Of a stretch of 64,000 nt of DNA, positions 27,701-36,072 are shown one piece after another; position 1 is the first letter of the stretch; each line of letters starts with the position of its first letter. The notes beneath the pieces were generated by a model. The model did not search any database, was not told where the DNA came from, and saw nothing but the letters and a program-made list of their open reading frames with translations. The translations under genes and the position numbers were made by a program. This stretch comes from Chitinophagaceae bacterium (lineage in GTDB: Bacteria; Bacteroidota; Bacteroidia; Chitinophagales; Chitinophagaceae), in contig JADJTY010000015.1 of assembly GCA_016710935.1 (NCBI GenBank), positions 202,206 to 266,205 on the forward strand, written 5' to 3'.

Positions 27701-30700
27701 ATTTTCAACGATCATATAATTAACAGCATTCAGTTGCAAAATATGATCACTGGCGGCAACAGTTGGATTGTACTCGAGTATCTGGTTATTACCATTTAAA
27801 GTAACTGTGTTTACTGCATTGGCCCCGGGAATGGTGTTGAATACAACCTGTTCGTTATACGGTCCATTCAACACAGTGATGGTAACTGCCGAACAAATAC
27901 CATGCATGGAAAGCGTATTGGCAGCACTTTGAAAACTGGTAAAATTGGTAGCAGATGCCGCAACCGCCCCATTAATGGTCAAAGCTCCTGCCAGCCCTCT
28001 GCGGAAACCATTGTACGTAAAATTATCGTTTGCCGGATTAGTATCTGCTCCGCCATTTGGATTGGAGGAGGTTGCTGAAAAATTATAAATATTGGAACCG
28101 GTAACCGGTACGGTTCCTAATGTAACAATGGTAGATAAACCCGGGCCCAATGGTGGACCTGTCCAGTTTACAACTGGTTGGGGAACCCCGTTAACCGTCC
28201 AGTTAATATCAACAGTATTCAATGTATTGCCACCGGCATTGGTCAACTCAAACTGCACATTCAGCGTAGTAGCACAATGTGGTATTGGCGGTAATATAAA
28301 GTTGGTAATGGCGGCATCGTTGCCTGGTGGCGAAAATTCATAGGCTCCCGGATCGGGCGTTACAGCACGGGTAGCACCTGTAATATCGGTGGTAATACCG
28401 GTACCGGTTACCGCCTGATTATTAATTACCGCCGACCTTGGAATGGGGTTGACAGCAGAAACAAAGAATGGATCCACTTCAAAACTTGCAGCATCCTGTG
28501 TGCTTGCCGCCTGCCACGATGCTAAAGTTGGAAAAACTAATGGTGTTGGGAAACTTGCAGACGGAGGCCGGTAAGCAATATTTCCTCCCGATACCCAAAA
28601 AACATTATTGTTACTGTTTATTGCTGTTGGCGGAGTTAATACAGCGAGTTCTATCGCGTGCTTCAGCCCGGTTGTTGATTGTGTGACACTGAAAATATTA
28701 TTTCTTAGAATTGATCCTGTATTACTTAGTTCTTCACGGAAAGCTTTAAGTGATCCTGTAGTTGCAACCGTATTATCAAATGAAACGGTATTGAAATATA
28801 TTTCAGGAGTAGTGGCTCCTGTTCTAACTCTTATACCTTCAATATCTCCGGAAGTAGAACGGATATCATAGATCAGGTTATTATAAACCTTATGCCCTGT
28901 ACCGTTGAACAGGTAAATGCCAACAAAGCTGCCACTGGTTTGAGACATCTTTATAAAGTTACCAAAGACCCTTCCGTTGATATTGGCTGATTGTGCCAGT
29001 TGGATAGCATTTACTGAACTAATAGTGCCGGCGCTTTTATCGAATTGATTTGCGCTCACAACTGCACCATTCGTTTCCCTTAAATAAACGCCATTGGAAT
29101 TAAAATCATTAAAATTATTATTGTTGATCACCACATTGGTAGCCAGGGGCGAAGCCATTCCATTTACAGAAACACCAAATGCACCCATAGTGGTAGTATT
29201 ACCGGTGAAGGATAAGAAATCAAAATCACCTCCCGGAAATAACATGCCTGATGGATCGCTGTTGGCAACAAAACCGCCAATCAATGCACTGGTAGCAGTA
29301 CCCATATTTACCACACAATTGCTGATGGTAATATGATTTCCGGAACTAAGCACATGAATACCAATGAAAGCAGTTGATCCCGTAACCATATCAACATGCA
29401 GGTTATTAATAGTAAAATATTGCAGGTCGATAAGCCTGATGATATGCCGGTTTGGATTGGAGCCTGTTTGAATGATGGCTGTATCAGAAGTGATCGTTTC
29501 GCCACTGCCCTGTATGGTAACCGTAGCGGCTGCACCAATACCCGGAATGTTTTTGAACACGACCTGTTCTGTGTAAGGGCCCGAACCGGCAGTAACAATT
29601 GCTGTAACATTTCCGCTAACGCCACAACTGGTAAGGTAGCTGGAGAAATCGTTGAAGTTATTGAAATTCGTTCCCCCGGTGGCGGCGGCCTGGTTAATGG
29701 TATACGCTCCGGATAAAGGGCTGCATATAATAATATTCTTTGTGAACACATTATTCGTTGGGTCTGCATCAGCGCCTCCGTTTGGATTGCCAGCCGTGGC
29801 TACAATCGTATGTGGCCCGCCTGCAAAAGAATTTGAGCCAATGGTTACGGTAGCTATACCACCAGGCACCAACGAACCTGTCCAAGAAAAATTAACAGGA
29901 GCTCCGCCATTGATCGTAAAACTGATGGATGCACTTGTTAAAAGATTGGCGCCCGTATTTCTTAAGCTTACATCAATATTCTGAACACCGGCAGCGGCAG
30001 AAACAGGGTTAGGCATGCCAACAAGTGCAGCATCATTCCCTGGAGTTGGCCTTCCCAACCTGATCTGGGGCCTTGTTCCCGTTCTGGTAAGTGTTGCCGG
30101 CGGAGCAGAACTAACAGCGTTAGCATTTGCAGCTGCATTCGTAAGGCTGCTGATCGTTCTCCACGAAAAACCCGTTTCGGTCCAGTCTGTTGGGCGTATC
30201 AGTTCGGTTATTACTTCAAGATTTTGAACACCGTCCCATGTAAAAAACGGGGTGGCAGTGTTGAAATTAAAAGTAATCCAGCCCGGTGCTGCAGGTATCG
30301 TATCCGTAGTTGATTGGTAAACCAGGGTTGCAGCACCGGTTTCGGTTGAAAAAGTTGGACTTGCCGGGAATGTAGTGGCAGCAATATGTTTCAGCCAAAC
30401 CCGTATGGTGAGGTTCTTATTATAGTACAATGCACCGCCGGTTTTTTCCCATGCTATATTCAGCAGGTTTGTTCCTGCAGTAATGCCCGCGGCCGTTAAT
30501 TCTGCCGCAGAATAAATACACATATGCCGCTCATTACGGTCGCCTGTAGTGGTAGAACTGGATAAGCCTGAAGTGCTGGACGTACTTGTTGTAGTACCAA
30601 TGGTTACAACGGTTTGTGCCGAAACAGGCAGCCAGCAAATGAATATTACCAACCCGGTAACAGAGCGAATGATGTTCCTTGAAATTGCCGGGTTTAATAA

Positions 30701-30730
30701 GATGGTGTTGCGTAAAAATTTAATCTTCAT
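24779..30730 (-). CDS. Giant T9SS-secreted protein with two beta-helix regions and Ig-like repeats
   Basis: A 1983-residue surface or secreted protein. The signal peptide ends near residue 38 (LPVSA). Two CARDB-like domains (about 235-330 and 815-905; both GNDAA..N and GG..VNPTNN-like patterns) each precede a right-handed parallel beta-helix region (about 340-790 and 910-1350; many N.I..N.F..N.I steps). Residues about 1365-1830 carry Ig-like repeats, three of them near-identical (ATISYAGSPYCSNAGTATVT). The last ~80 residues (YPNPNRGQFQVRVYN ... GTYIVSVINSD ... KSIVIYR) are a T9SS type A sorting domain. Beta-helix domains usually bind or cleave polysaccharides; adhesion is an equally good guess here. 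A strong terminator follows. Confidence 0.9.
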   Translation of the reverse strand: MKIKFLRNTILLNPAISRNIIRSVTGLVIFICWLPVSAQTVVTIGTTTSTSSTSGLSSSTTTGDRNERHMCIYSAAELTAAGITAGTNLLNIAWEKTGGALYYNKNLTIRVWLKHIAATTFPASPTFSTETGAATLVYQSTTDTIPAAPGWITFNFNTATPFFTWDGVQNLEVITELIRPTDWTETGFSWRTISSLTNAAANANAVSSAPPATLTRTGTRPQIRLGRPTPGNDAALVGMPNPVSAAAGVQNIDVSLRNTGANLLTSASISFTINGGAPVNFSWTGSLVPGGIATVTIGSNSFAGGPHTIVATAGNPNGGADADPTNNVFTKNIIICSPLSGAYTINQAAATGGTNFNNFNDFSSYLTSCGVSGNVTAIVTAGSGPYTEQVVFKNIPGIGAAATVTIQGSGETITSDTAIIQTGSNPNRHIIRLIDLQYFTINNLHVDMVTGSTAFIGIHVLSSGNHITISNCVVNMGTATSALIGGFVANSDPSGMLFPGGDFDFLSFTGNTTTMGAFGVSVNGMASPLATNVVINNNNFNDFNSNGVYLRETNGAVVSANQFDKSAGTISSVNAIQLAQSANINGRVFGNFIKMSQTSGSFVGIYLFNGTGHKVYNNLIYDIRSTSGDIEGIRVRTGATTPEIYFNTVSFDNTVATTGSLKAFREELSNTGSILRNNIFSVTQSTTGLKHAIELAVLTPPTAINSNNNVFWVSGGNIAYRPPSASFPTPLVFPTLASWQAASTQDAASFEVDPFFVSAVNPIPRSAVINNQAVTGTGITTDITGATRAVTPDPGAYEFSPPGNDAAITNFILPPIPHCATTLNVQFELTNAGGNTLNTVDINWTVNGVPQPVVNWTGPPLGPGLSTIVTLGTVPVTGSNIYNFSATSSNPNGGADTNPANDNFTYNGFRRGLAGALTINGAVAASATNFTSFQSAANTLSMHGICSAVTITVLNGPYNEQVVFNTIPGANAVNTVTLNGNNQILEYNPTVAASDHILQLNAVNYMIVENLRVNSLHPTQGRGIHITNGASKLVIRNNIVNVSLTNSTSSAFGIIISGANWLLDGSLSDSVVISGNTVSGGYSAIQLSGEHWTQPLTRISVLNNTVLDWYGFGVYLSYTNGCLVSKNIIRRPLRTNSGSDAVTPAGITVPAGSLSFLLEKNRIYDLHSSMPGTPTISRGVHMSGTTTAPTSGTIQNNLIYGMNNDGAQYGIQNNAVTGPVNIYHNTIVLNNATGASTSNTNAINLSNSTTQNGIDMRNNIFVVTRGGTGIKRIIDVSAASAPLTSNYNVAYLNAPGGTQTFAQVGSTTYNTLIDWQATGKDLNSVSQDPQFSNPGAGNFAPTNPLVDVSVMGTSPVGGITDDILNVVRSANPDAGAFEFVPPGCSTPVGGTANTASGPFCGSGSGTITATGYSTGVGISYQWQYSNDNFVTNINDLTGQTNPVTASTGTITSTTYYRLKVTCSTGPANAYSNIVSITITTAPSASIAYTGSPYCSNAGTATVTRTGTAGGTYSSTAGLTINTTTGAVTLGTSTPGTYTVSYTIAASGGCATFTTTTTITITALPAATISYAGNPYCSNAGTATVTRTGTAGGTYTAAPAGLIINAATGDVTLGTSTAGTYTVTYTTVSGSGCPVVTATAGITITALPAATISYAGSPYCSNAGTATVTRTGTAGGTYSSTAGLSINTTTGDVNLGTSTAGTYTVTYTVAAGGGCPVVTTTTAITISTASVAATTANASATSLCGPSTVTLSVSGGSLGTGATWRWYSGSCGGTAAGTGATLNVTVSTTTTYFVRAEGACNTTACASVTVSVIAQPSISIAASPRTTLLPGQTTTLTATVTPAAGYTITWYRNGVVVPGATGLTLIVSVSDLGTYTARATAGAGCTALSNTVTIIAESSGIVFVYPNPNRGQFQVRVYNQPGKQLTVLVHNALGQLVYNDRKITSAPYTRMDVDMRSAAAGTYIVSVINSDSEILGSKSIVIYR
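25560..26310 (-). repeat. Three tandem ~245-bp coding repeats within the T9SS gene
   Basis: Three consecutive blocks encode the same Ig-like unit with very similar DNA, for example GCATAACTGATCGTAGCCGC in two blocks and GTTCCTCCTGCAGTACCGGT in two. Similarity at the nucleotide level implies recent duplication and makes copy number prone to change. Confidence 0.75.
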
Positions 30731-30908
30731 AAATCATTCATTTTAAATTTTTATAAATAGCCGCAAATCAAAAATTAAAAACAGACCGGTACTTAACAGA
30801 CAGATAATAGCGGGCTGAATTAAAGGCGGTGATAATTGATAGAGTGCAGGAAAGTTACTTAATTTTTAAGAAGTGGGAATAAGGAGCCCTTTGCATGGTG
30901 CTAATCTT

Positions 30909-30956
30909 GTGGTGTGGGTCCGGATAGTTAATCGGGTCGACACAAGGATTTTCAGT
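30909..30956 (-). pseudogene. tRNA-Phe fragment (3' half), left of the tRNA
   Basis: GTGGTGTGGG, then CGACACAAGGATTTTCAGT, repeats the 3' half of the adjacent tRNA-Phe with mismatches in the T-arm. It cannot fold into a complete tRNA. Confidence 0.7.
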
Positions 30957-31009
30957 TTAATCATTCAGTCTATAAAACGAAAAAGACCCAACCAAAGTTG
31001 AGTCTTTTT

Positions 31010-31082
31010 GTGGTGTGGGGCGGGATTGAACCGCCGACACAAGGATTTTCAGTCCTTTGCTCTACCAACTGAGCTACCGCAC
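31010..31082 (-). tRNA. tRNA-Phe (GAA)
   Basis: The reverse complement folds as a 73-nt cloverleaf: acceptor GGTGCGG, D-arm GCTCAGTTGGTAGAGC, anticodon arm AAGGA-CTGAAAA-TCCTT with anticodon GAA, T-arm GGCGG-TTCAATC-CCGCC, discriminator A. CCA is not encoded. One acceptor pair (C5 with A68) is mismatched. Fragments of the same tRNA lie on both sides. Confidence 0.93.
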
Positions 31083-31159
31083 CATATATTCTGTTCTACC
31101 AATCCCGATATCGCTCTGCTCATCGGGACCTTGTTTTTCTACCGCTCCTGTGTCGCAGT

Positions 31160-31187
31160 GAAAAACTACGGCTGAGCTACCGCACCA
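31160..31187 (-). pseudogene. tRNA-Phe fragment (5' end), right of the tRNA
   Basis: GGCTGAGCTACCGCACCA repeats the acceptor and D-arm start of the tRNA-Phe gene about 100 bp away; the rest of the tRNA is not recognisable. Confidence 0.65.
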
Positions 31188-31253
31188 TTCCCTTTCGGGG
31201 GGGCAAAAATAAGGGTATTCTCCCAAATATTAATATGCAATTTCAAAAAACAG

Positions 31254-31320
31254 CCCGCAGATTTCGCAGAATACGTAGAAATAGTAGTGTCTTATCAGCG
31301 TATTCTGCGAAATCTGCGGG
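31254..31320. terminator. Perfect 22-bp inverted repeat downstream of recQ
   Basis: CCCGCAGATTTCGCAGAATA(CG) and its exact reverse complement surround a 23-base spacer, ending 8 bp from the recQ stop. It belongs to the CGCAGA family of intergenic palindromes (a half copy is at 37,226) and may end the recQ transcript. Confidence 0.65.
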
Positions 31321-31328
31321 AAATTCTC

Positions 31329-33593
31329 TTAGTTTCCGTATTCACATAAGAATTTTATTCGCATCAGTTTCAACTGCTCCCAGTTAAAATTGCTGTCGGC
31401 CAGCTCTTCCTGGGCTACCTGTAAGGATGAAGTTTCGCAGCTTTTGAAATAATCCATGATCTCATCCTGCTCATATTCATCCACCATTTCATCAATGGCA
31501 TAATCCAGGTTTAGCTTGGTGCCGCTGGCAACAATGGTCTCCATTTCTTCCAACAATTCATCAATACGCAGGTCGCGGGTTTTGGCAACCGTTTCTAATG
31601 GGATCTTTTTATCTATATTCTGAATGATGAAAATTTTGTTGTTATTACGGTTAACCACGCTTTTCATCACAAAATCATCGGGCCTTATAATGTCATTTTC
31701 TTCCACATATTTTGTTATGACATCTAAAAATGGTTTGCCATAGCGTATGGCTTTTCCTTTACTTACACCGCTTATTTTTTCCAGTTCGGCCATGGTTGTG
31801 GGAAACATAGTGGCCATATCTTCCAGGCTGTTTTCTAAAAAGATAACAAAGGGCGGCAGGTTTTTTTCTTTGGCTACTTTTTTACGAACATCTTTCAACA
31901 GCAACATTAATTTTTCATCAGCAGCAACTGCTTCTGCAGCAGCCTGATCACTTTCTTCATCATCGGCATTGGCTTCTTCAAATAAATTGTTCAGCACAAT
32001 TTTAAATGAGGTTGGCTTCTTTAAAAAGGCTGTACCTGCTTTGGTAATTTTAAGCAAACCATATTCTACAATATCTTTTTCAATTAAACCGGCCAATAAC
32101 ATCTGGCGTATCAGGCTGTTCCAAAAATGATTTTCTTTATCGTTGCCGCTGGCAAAAACATCCAGCTCTTCATGACGGTACATTTTTACCTGTGGGGTGG
32201 CCTTGCCCGCAAGTATGAGTAAGGTATATTCAACAGGAAACTGCTCACCCAATGCTTTAATTATTTTTAAAACAATGGCAGCGTCATCCTTTGCTTCAAT
32301 TTTTTCTTTCGGTTGTAAACAGTTGTCGCAATGGCCGCAGCTTTTTTTATCATCGTAATTCTCGCCAAAATAATGCAGCAGAATTTTACGGCGACATACA
32401 CTGCTTTCGGCATAGGCTACGGTTTCGTTTATTAATTGTGCGCCCACTTCCCGTTCGCTCAGCGGCTTGTCCCGCATCAGGTGCTCCAGCTTGGCAACAT
32501 CTTTATGAGAGTAGTAGAGGATACATTTCCCTTCCATGCCATCACGGCCGCCACGCCCGGTTTCCTGGTAATAATTTTCAATGGATTTGGGAATGTTGTA
32601 GTGAATAACAAAACGGATATCTGGTTTATCAATACCCATACCAAACGCAATGGTGGCCACTATTACATCCACATCTTCATTTAAAAACTGGTCCTGTCTA
32701 TCCGACCTTAATTTACTGTCTAACCCGGCATGATACGCCACCGCTTTTATACCATTTGCCATCAGCATTTTTGCAAGTTCTTCGGTTGTTTTGCGGTTAA
32801 GGGTATAAATGATGCCGCTTTTTCCTTTGTGTTGTTGTATAAAACGAACAATACTTTTATTGGTTTGATCAAGATTTATTTTAGGCTGAATTTCGTAATA
32901 CAAATTTGGCCTGTTAAAAGACGAGATGAATATTTTTGGTTTGCGTAAACCCAGGTTCTTCACAATATCGCTTTGTACTTTGGGTGTTGCTGTTGCGGTT
33001 AATGCGATCACGGGAATTTTTTCATCGATCAGGTCCATCATCTCTCTAAGCCTTCTGTACTCCGGCCTGAAATCGTGTCCCCATTCTGAAATACAATGCG
33101 CTTCATCTACTGCAAAAAAGGAAATTTTGAGCTCTTTAAAAAAAGAAATATTCTCTTCCTTGGTCATGGTTTCCGGCGCTACATACAGCATTTTTGTTTT
33201 ACCGGTTGTAAGATCATCTTTTACAATTTTTTGCTGGCCTTTATTTAATGTACTGTTTAAAAAATGCGCCACATCATCCTTGCTGCTGTAACTGCGTACC
33301 AGGTCTACCTGGTTTTTCATTAATGCAATTAAGGGAGATACGATGATGGCAACTCCTTCGCTGATCATCGCCGGTAACTGGTAACACAAACTTTTGCCGC
33401 CACCGGTTGGCATAATAACAAACGTATCGTTTCCGTTTAAAAGGCTTTCAATTATTTCTTCCTGTGGACCTTTAAAACCATCAAACCCAAATTGGTCCTG
33501 CAGCTGTGTGGAAAGGTTGGGCTGATTTTTTAATGCAGCCTTTATTGCTGTTGTTGGTTTTGGTTCTTTTGCAGGGGATTTCGTCTTCGCCAT
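31329..33593 (-). CDS. recQ: ATP-dependent DNA helicase RecQ
   Basis: A 754-residue RecQ helicase. Residues about 25-380 are the SF2 core: Walker A MPTGGGKSLCYQLPA, DEAH box FAVDEAHCISEWGHDFRP, ALTATATP, and motif VI QETGRGGRDG. The RecQ-C zinc site is CRRKILLHYFGE...CGHCDNC, followed by a winged helix and an HRDC domain (residues about 565-645, ATMFPTTMAELEKISGVSKG). A further ~100-residue C-terminal extension is typical of Bacteroidota RecQ. It unwinds DNA in recombination and fork repair. Stand-alone gene, divergent from kdsD. Confidence 0.95.
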   Translation of the reverse strand: MAKTKSPAKEPKPTTAIKAALKNQPNLSTQLQDQFGFDGFKGPQEEIIESLLNGNDTFVIMPTGGGKSLCYQLPAMISEGVAIIVSPLIALMKNQVDLVRSYSSKDDVAHFLNSTLNKGQQKIVKDDLTTGKTKMLYVAPETMTKEENISFFKELKISFFAVDEAHCISEWGHDFRPEYRRLREMMDLIDEKIPVIALTATATPKVQSDIVKNLGLRKPKIFISSFNRPNLYYEIQPKINLDQTNKSIVRFIQQHKGKSGIIYTLNRKTTEELAKMLMANGIKAVAYHAGLDSKLRSDRQDQFLNEDVDVIVATIAFGMGIDKPDIRFVIHYNIPKSIENYYQETGRGGRDGMEGKCILYYSHKDVAKLEHLMRDKPLSEREVGAQLINETVAYAESSVCRRKILLHYFGENYDDKKSCGHCDNCLQPKEKIEAKDDAAIVLKIIKALGEQFPVEYTLLILAGKATPQVKMYRHEELDVFASGNDKENHFWNSLIRQMLLAGLIEKDIVEYGLLKITKAGTAFLKKPTSFKIVLNNLFEEANADDEESDQAAAEAVAADEKLMLLLKDVRKKVAKEKNLPPFVIFLENSLEDMATMFPTTMAELEKISGVSKGKAIRYGKPFLDVITKYVEENDIIRPDDFVMKSVVNRNNNKIFIIQNIDKKIPLETVAKTRDLRIDELLEEMETIVASGTKLNLDYAIDEMVDEYEQDEIMDYFKSCETSSLQVAQEELADSNFNWEQLKLMRIKFLCEYGN

Positions 33594-33865
33594 AATTTAC
33601 ATCCGTGGATATTTGTTCTTGATAGTGTTAATTACTCATGCTTTTTTTAAGGGCAGCGAAGTTAACTTAAAACTACTGCAGCATCAACCCTTATTGGTAT
33701 CAGCAGTAATAAATTAACAGTCTGTTTAATTACTTAAGATAAACAAAATAAATCAAGATGCAAAAAAAGACCTGTAAAATGAAGACCCCAAAATCATGTA
33801 GTTCTGTTACTACACCAGCTGTTCTTTGCATTATGAATGATTTGGAGTAGGTTTGCGCATTACTG
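33594..33865. promoter_or_regulatory. Divergent intergenic region between recQ and kdsD
   Basis: No gene is evident. The region must carry promoters for both recQ (minus) and kdsD (plus); I cannot fix either to a specific box with confidence. Confidence 0.4.
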
Positions 33866-34831
33866 ATGAATACAGAAAAAATTATACCGTTTGCTATACG
33901 CACTATTGAGCTGGAAGCGAATGCCATAATCGGGCTAAAATTATTCATAAACGCCGGATTTGTAAAGGCTGTTGAGGCAGTTGCCCACAGTAAAGGAAGG
34001 TTGATCGTAAGCGGGATCGGCAAAAGCGCAATCATAGCCCAAAAAATTGTAGCTACCTTAAACAGCACCGGCACCCCGTCGGTTTTTATGCATGCCGCCG
34101 ATGCCATTCATGGCGACCTGGGCATGGTGCAAACCGATGATATCGTGCTGGTGATCAGCAAAAGTGGCAACAGTCCCGAGATTAAAGTATTGGCCCCGCT
34201 GGTAAAAAATTTTGGGAATACTTTGATAGGCATGGTTGGCAATACGGAATCTTTTCTTGCCCAAAATAGTGATATTATTTTAAACACCACGGTTGAGCAG
34301 GAAGCATGTCCTATTAACCTGGCCCCCACCAGCAGCACCACTGCACAAATGGTAATGGGCGATGCATTGGCTGTTTGCCTGATGGAGATCAAAGAATTTA
34401 ACAGCAGCGACTTTGCCAAATACCACCCCGGCGGTGCATTGGGCAAAAAATTATATTTACGGGTAGAAGAAATAGCTGCACAAAATGCCAAACCCAAAGT
34501 TTTGCCAACTGCAACTATTAAAGAAGTGATCATTGAAATGACAGCAAAAAGACTGGGAGCTGCAGTGGTTGTAAATGAAGCAGAAGATATTTTAGGAGTT
34601 ATTACTGATGGTGATCTGAGGAGGATGCTTGAAAGAGCGGATTCATTTGAAAAACTGCAGGCAAAAGATATTATGAGCAGCAATCCCAAAACGATTGCAG
34701 CAGATGTATTGGCTGTGCATGCCCTTGAAGAAATGCGCATGCACAACATCAGCCAGCTGGTAGTGGAGCAAAACAACATTTATGCAGGCATCATACACCT
34801 GCACGACCTGGTAAAAGAAGGAATCATATAA
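33866..34831 (+). CDS. kdsD: Arabinose-5-phosphate isomerase, KpsF/GutQ family
   Basis: A 321-residue protein. Residues 30-190 are a SIS domain: VSGIGKSAIIAQKIVATLNSTGTPS, HGDLGMVQTDDIVLVISKSG, then CPINLAPTSSTT and YHPGGALGKKL, all family hallmarks. Residues about 205-321 are two CBS domains. The enzyme interconverts ribulose-5-phosphate and arabinose-5-phosphate, the first step of Kdo synthesis for lipopolysaccharide. manC follows after 3 bp, so the two sugar-nucleotide genes form an operon. All expected motifs are intact. Confidence 0.93.
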   Translation: MNTEKIIPFAIRTIELEANAIIGLKLFINAGFVKAVEAVAHSKGRLIVSGIGKSAIIAQKIVATLNSTGTPSVFMHAADAIHGDLGMVQTDDIVLVISKSGNSPEIKVLAPLVKNFGNTLIGMVGNTESFLAQNSDIILNTTVEQEACPINLAPTSSTTAQMVMGDALAVCLMEIKEFNSSDFAKYHPGGALGKKLYLRVEEIAAQNAKPKVLPTATIKEVIIEMTAKRLGAAVVVNEAEDILGVITDGDLRRMLERADSFEKLQAKDIMSSNPKTIAADVLAVHALEEMRMHNISQLVVEQNNIYAGIIHLHDLVKEGII

Positions 34832-34834
34832 AAG

Positions 34835-35917
34835 ATGAGTAAAAATAATTACGTTGCTATAATGGCCGGCGGTATTGGTAGCAGGTTCTGGCCCATCAGC
34901 CGTACAGATTATCCCAAACAGTTCCTGGATATTTTAAATACCGGCCGAACACTGATACAGGCTACGTTTGACCGCTTTGTAAAATTTACACCCGCAGAAC
35001 ATATTTACATCATCACGTTTGAGCAGTATAAGGATATTGTTGCCAAACAAATACCCGAACTGCCGGTTGAAAATATTCTTTGCGAACCTTCGAGAAAAAA
35101 CACGGCGCCCTGTGTGGCTTACATATCTTACAAACTGCACCAGTTAAACGCAAATGCCAACCTCATCTGTGCACCAGCCGATCACATCATTACCGATGAA
35201 GAAGCTTTTGAAAAAGTATGTAAAGATGCTTTACAATTTACAGCTCATATAAAGGGATTGATAACCCTGGGAATAAAACCAACACACCCCAATACAGGCT
35301 ATGGTTATATACAATATGAGCAGCATGCGGTAAGCGACAATGTATATAAAGTAAAAACCTTTACCGAAAAGCCCGATAAACAACTGGCCAAGACATTTAT
35401 TGCCAGCGGCGATTTTTTATGGAACGCCGGCATTTTTGTATGGCAGGTAAAGAATATCATCAAAGCATTTGAAAAACATATTCCCGAGCTTGCTGAAGTA
35501 TTTGAAGCAGAAAAGAATCATCTAAATACCAAGGAGGAAAAAGAGGCAATAGAACGCATTTACCCGCAATGTATTAATATCTCCATTGATTATGGTGTGA
35601 TGGAAAAGGCAGATAATGTCTACATCATTCCATCATCTTTTGGATGGAGCGATCTGGGCACCTGGGCAAGTACCTACGATAACCTGGACAAGGATTACCT
35701 CGATAATGCGGTGGTGGGTAAACACGTGATGGTGATCGATGCTACCAATAATATCATACATGCCGAAGATAAAAAACTGGTGGTTTTGCAGGGGCTGGAT
35801 GATTTTGTGATCGTAGATACCAAAGATGTTTTACTCATCTGCAAAAAAGATAAGGAGCAGGATATAAAGGAATATGTGGCCGAAATAAAAAGGAATAAGG
35901 GCGAAAAATATCTGTAA
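34835..35917 (+). CDS. manC: Mannose-1-phosphate guanylyltransferase
   Basis: A 360-residue nucleotidyltransferase. The signature MAGGIGSRFWPISRTDYPKQ at the N-terminus is the GDP-mannose pyrophosphorylase P-loop-like motif; EPSRKNTAPCVAY, APADHIITD, TFTEKPD and WNAGIFVWQ follow in order. It makes GDP-mannose from mannose-1-phosphate and GTP, feeding exopolysaccharide, lipopolysaccharide or glycoprotein synthesis. It has only the transferase domain, without the isomerase half of bifunctional ManC/AlgA. It lies 3 bp after kdsD. Confidence 0.93.
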   Translation: MSKNNYVAIMAGGIGSRFWPISRTDYPKQFLDILNTGRTLIQATFDRFVKFTPAEHIYIITFEQYKDIVAKQIPELPVENILCEPSRKNTAPCVAYISYKLHQLNANANLICAPADHIITDEEAFEKVCKDALQFTAHIKGLITLGIKPTHPNTGYGYIQYEQHAVSDNVYKVKTFTEKPDKQLAKTFIASGDFLWNAGIFVWQVKNIIKAFEKHIPELAEVFEAEKNHLNTKEEKEAIERIYPQCINISIDYGVMEKADNVYIIPSSFGWSDLGTWASTYDNLDKDYLDNAVVGKHVMVIDATNNIIHAEDKKLVVLQGLDDFVIVDTKDVLLICKKDKEQDIKEYVAEIKRNKGEKYL

Positions 35918-35934
35918 CAGTTTCAGCGCATTTC

Positions 35935-36030
35935 TACGTGGAATTTTTCACGCAGAGATTGCAGAGAAGCAGAGGTCGCAGTTTTTCTCTCTGTTTTCTC
36001 TGCTGCCCGGCGTTCCCTGCGTGAAAATCT
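35935..36030. repeat. Imperfect palindrome of the CACGCAGAGA type
   Basis: TTTTTCACGCAGAGATTGCA on one side and CCCTGCGTGAAAA on the other, with AGAGAAGCAGAG and CTCTGCTG nested inside, form a long imperfect hairpin between manC and the aminotransferase gene. It probably ends the kdsD-manC transcript. Confidence 0.6.
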
Positions 36031-36072
36031 ATATACCGGTAACTCAAACATTTATCTTACAAAAAACAGAGC

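Noticed and set aside
24779..30730. Many plus-strand ORFs of 60-150 codons opposite the giant T9SS gene
   Set aside because: They are shadows caused by the low-complexity Thr/Ser/Gly codons of the real gene; none has domain-like sequence.
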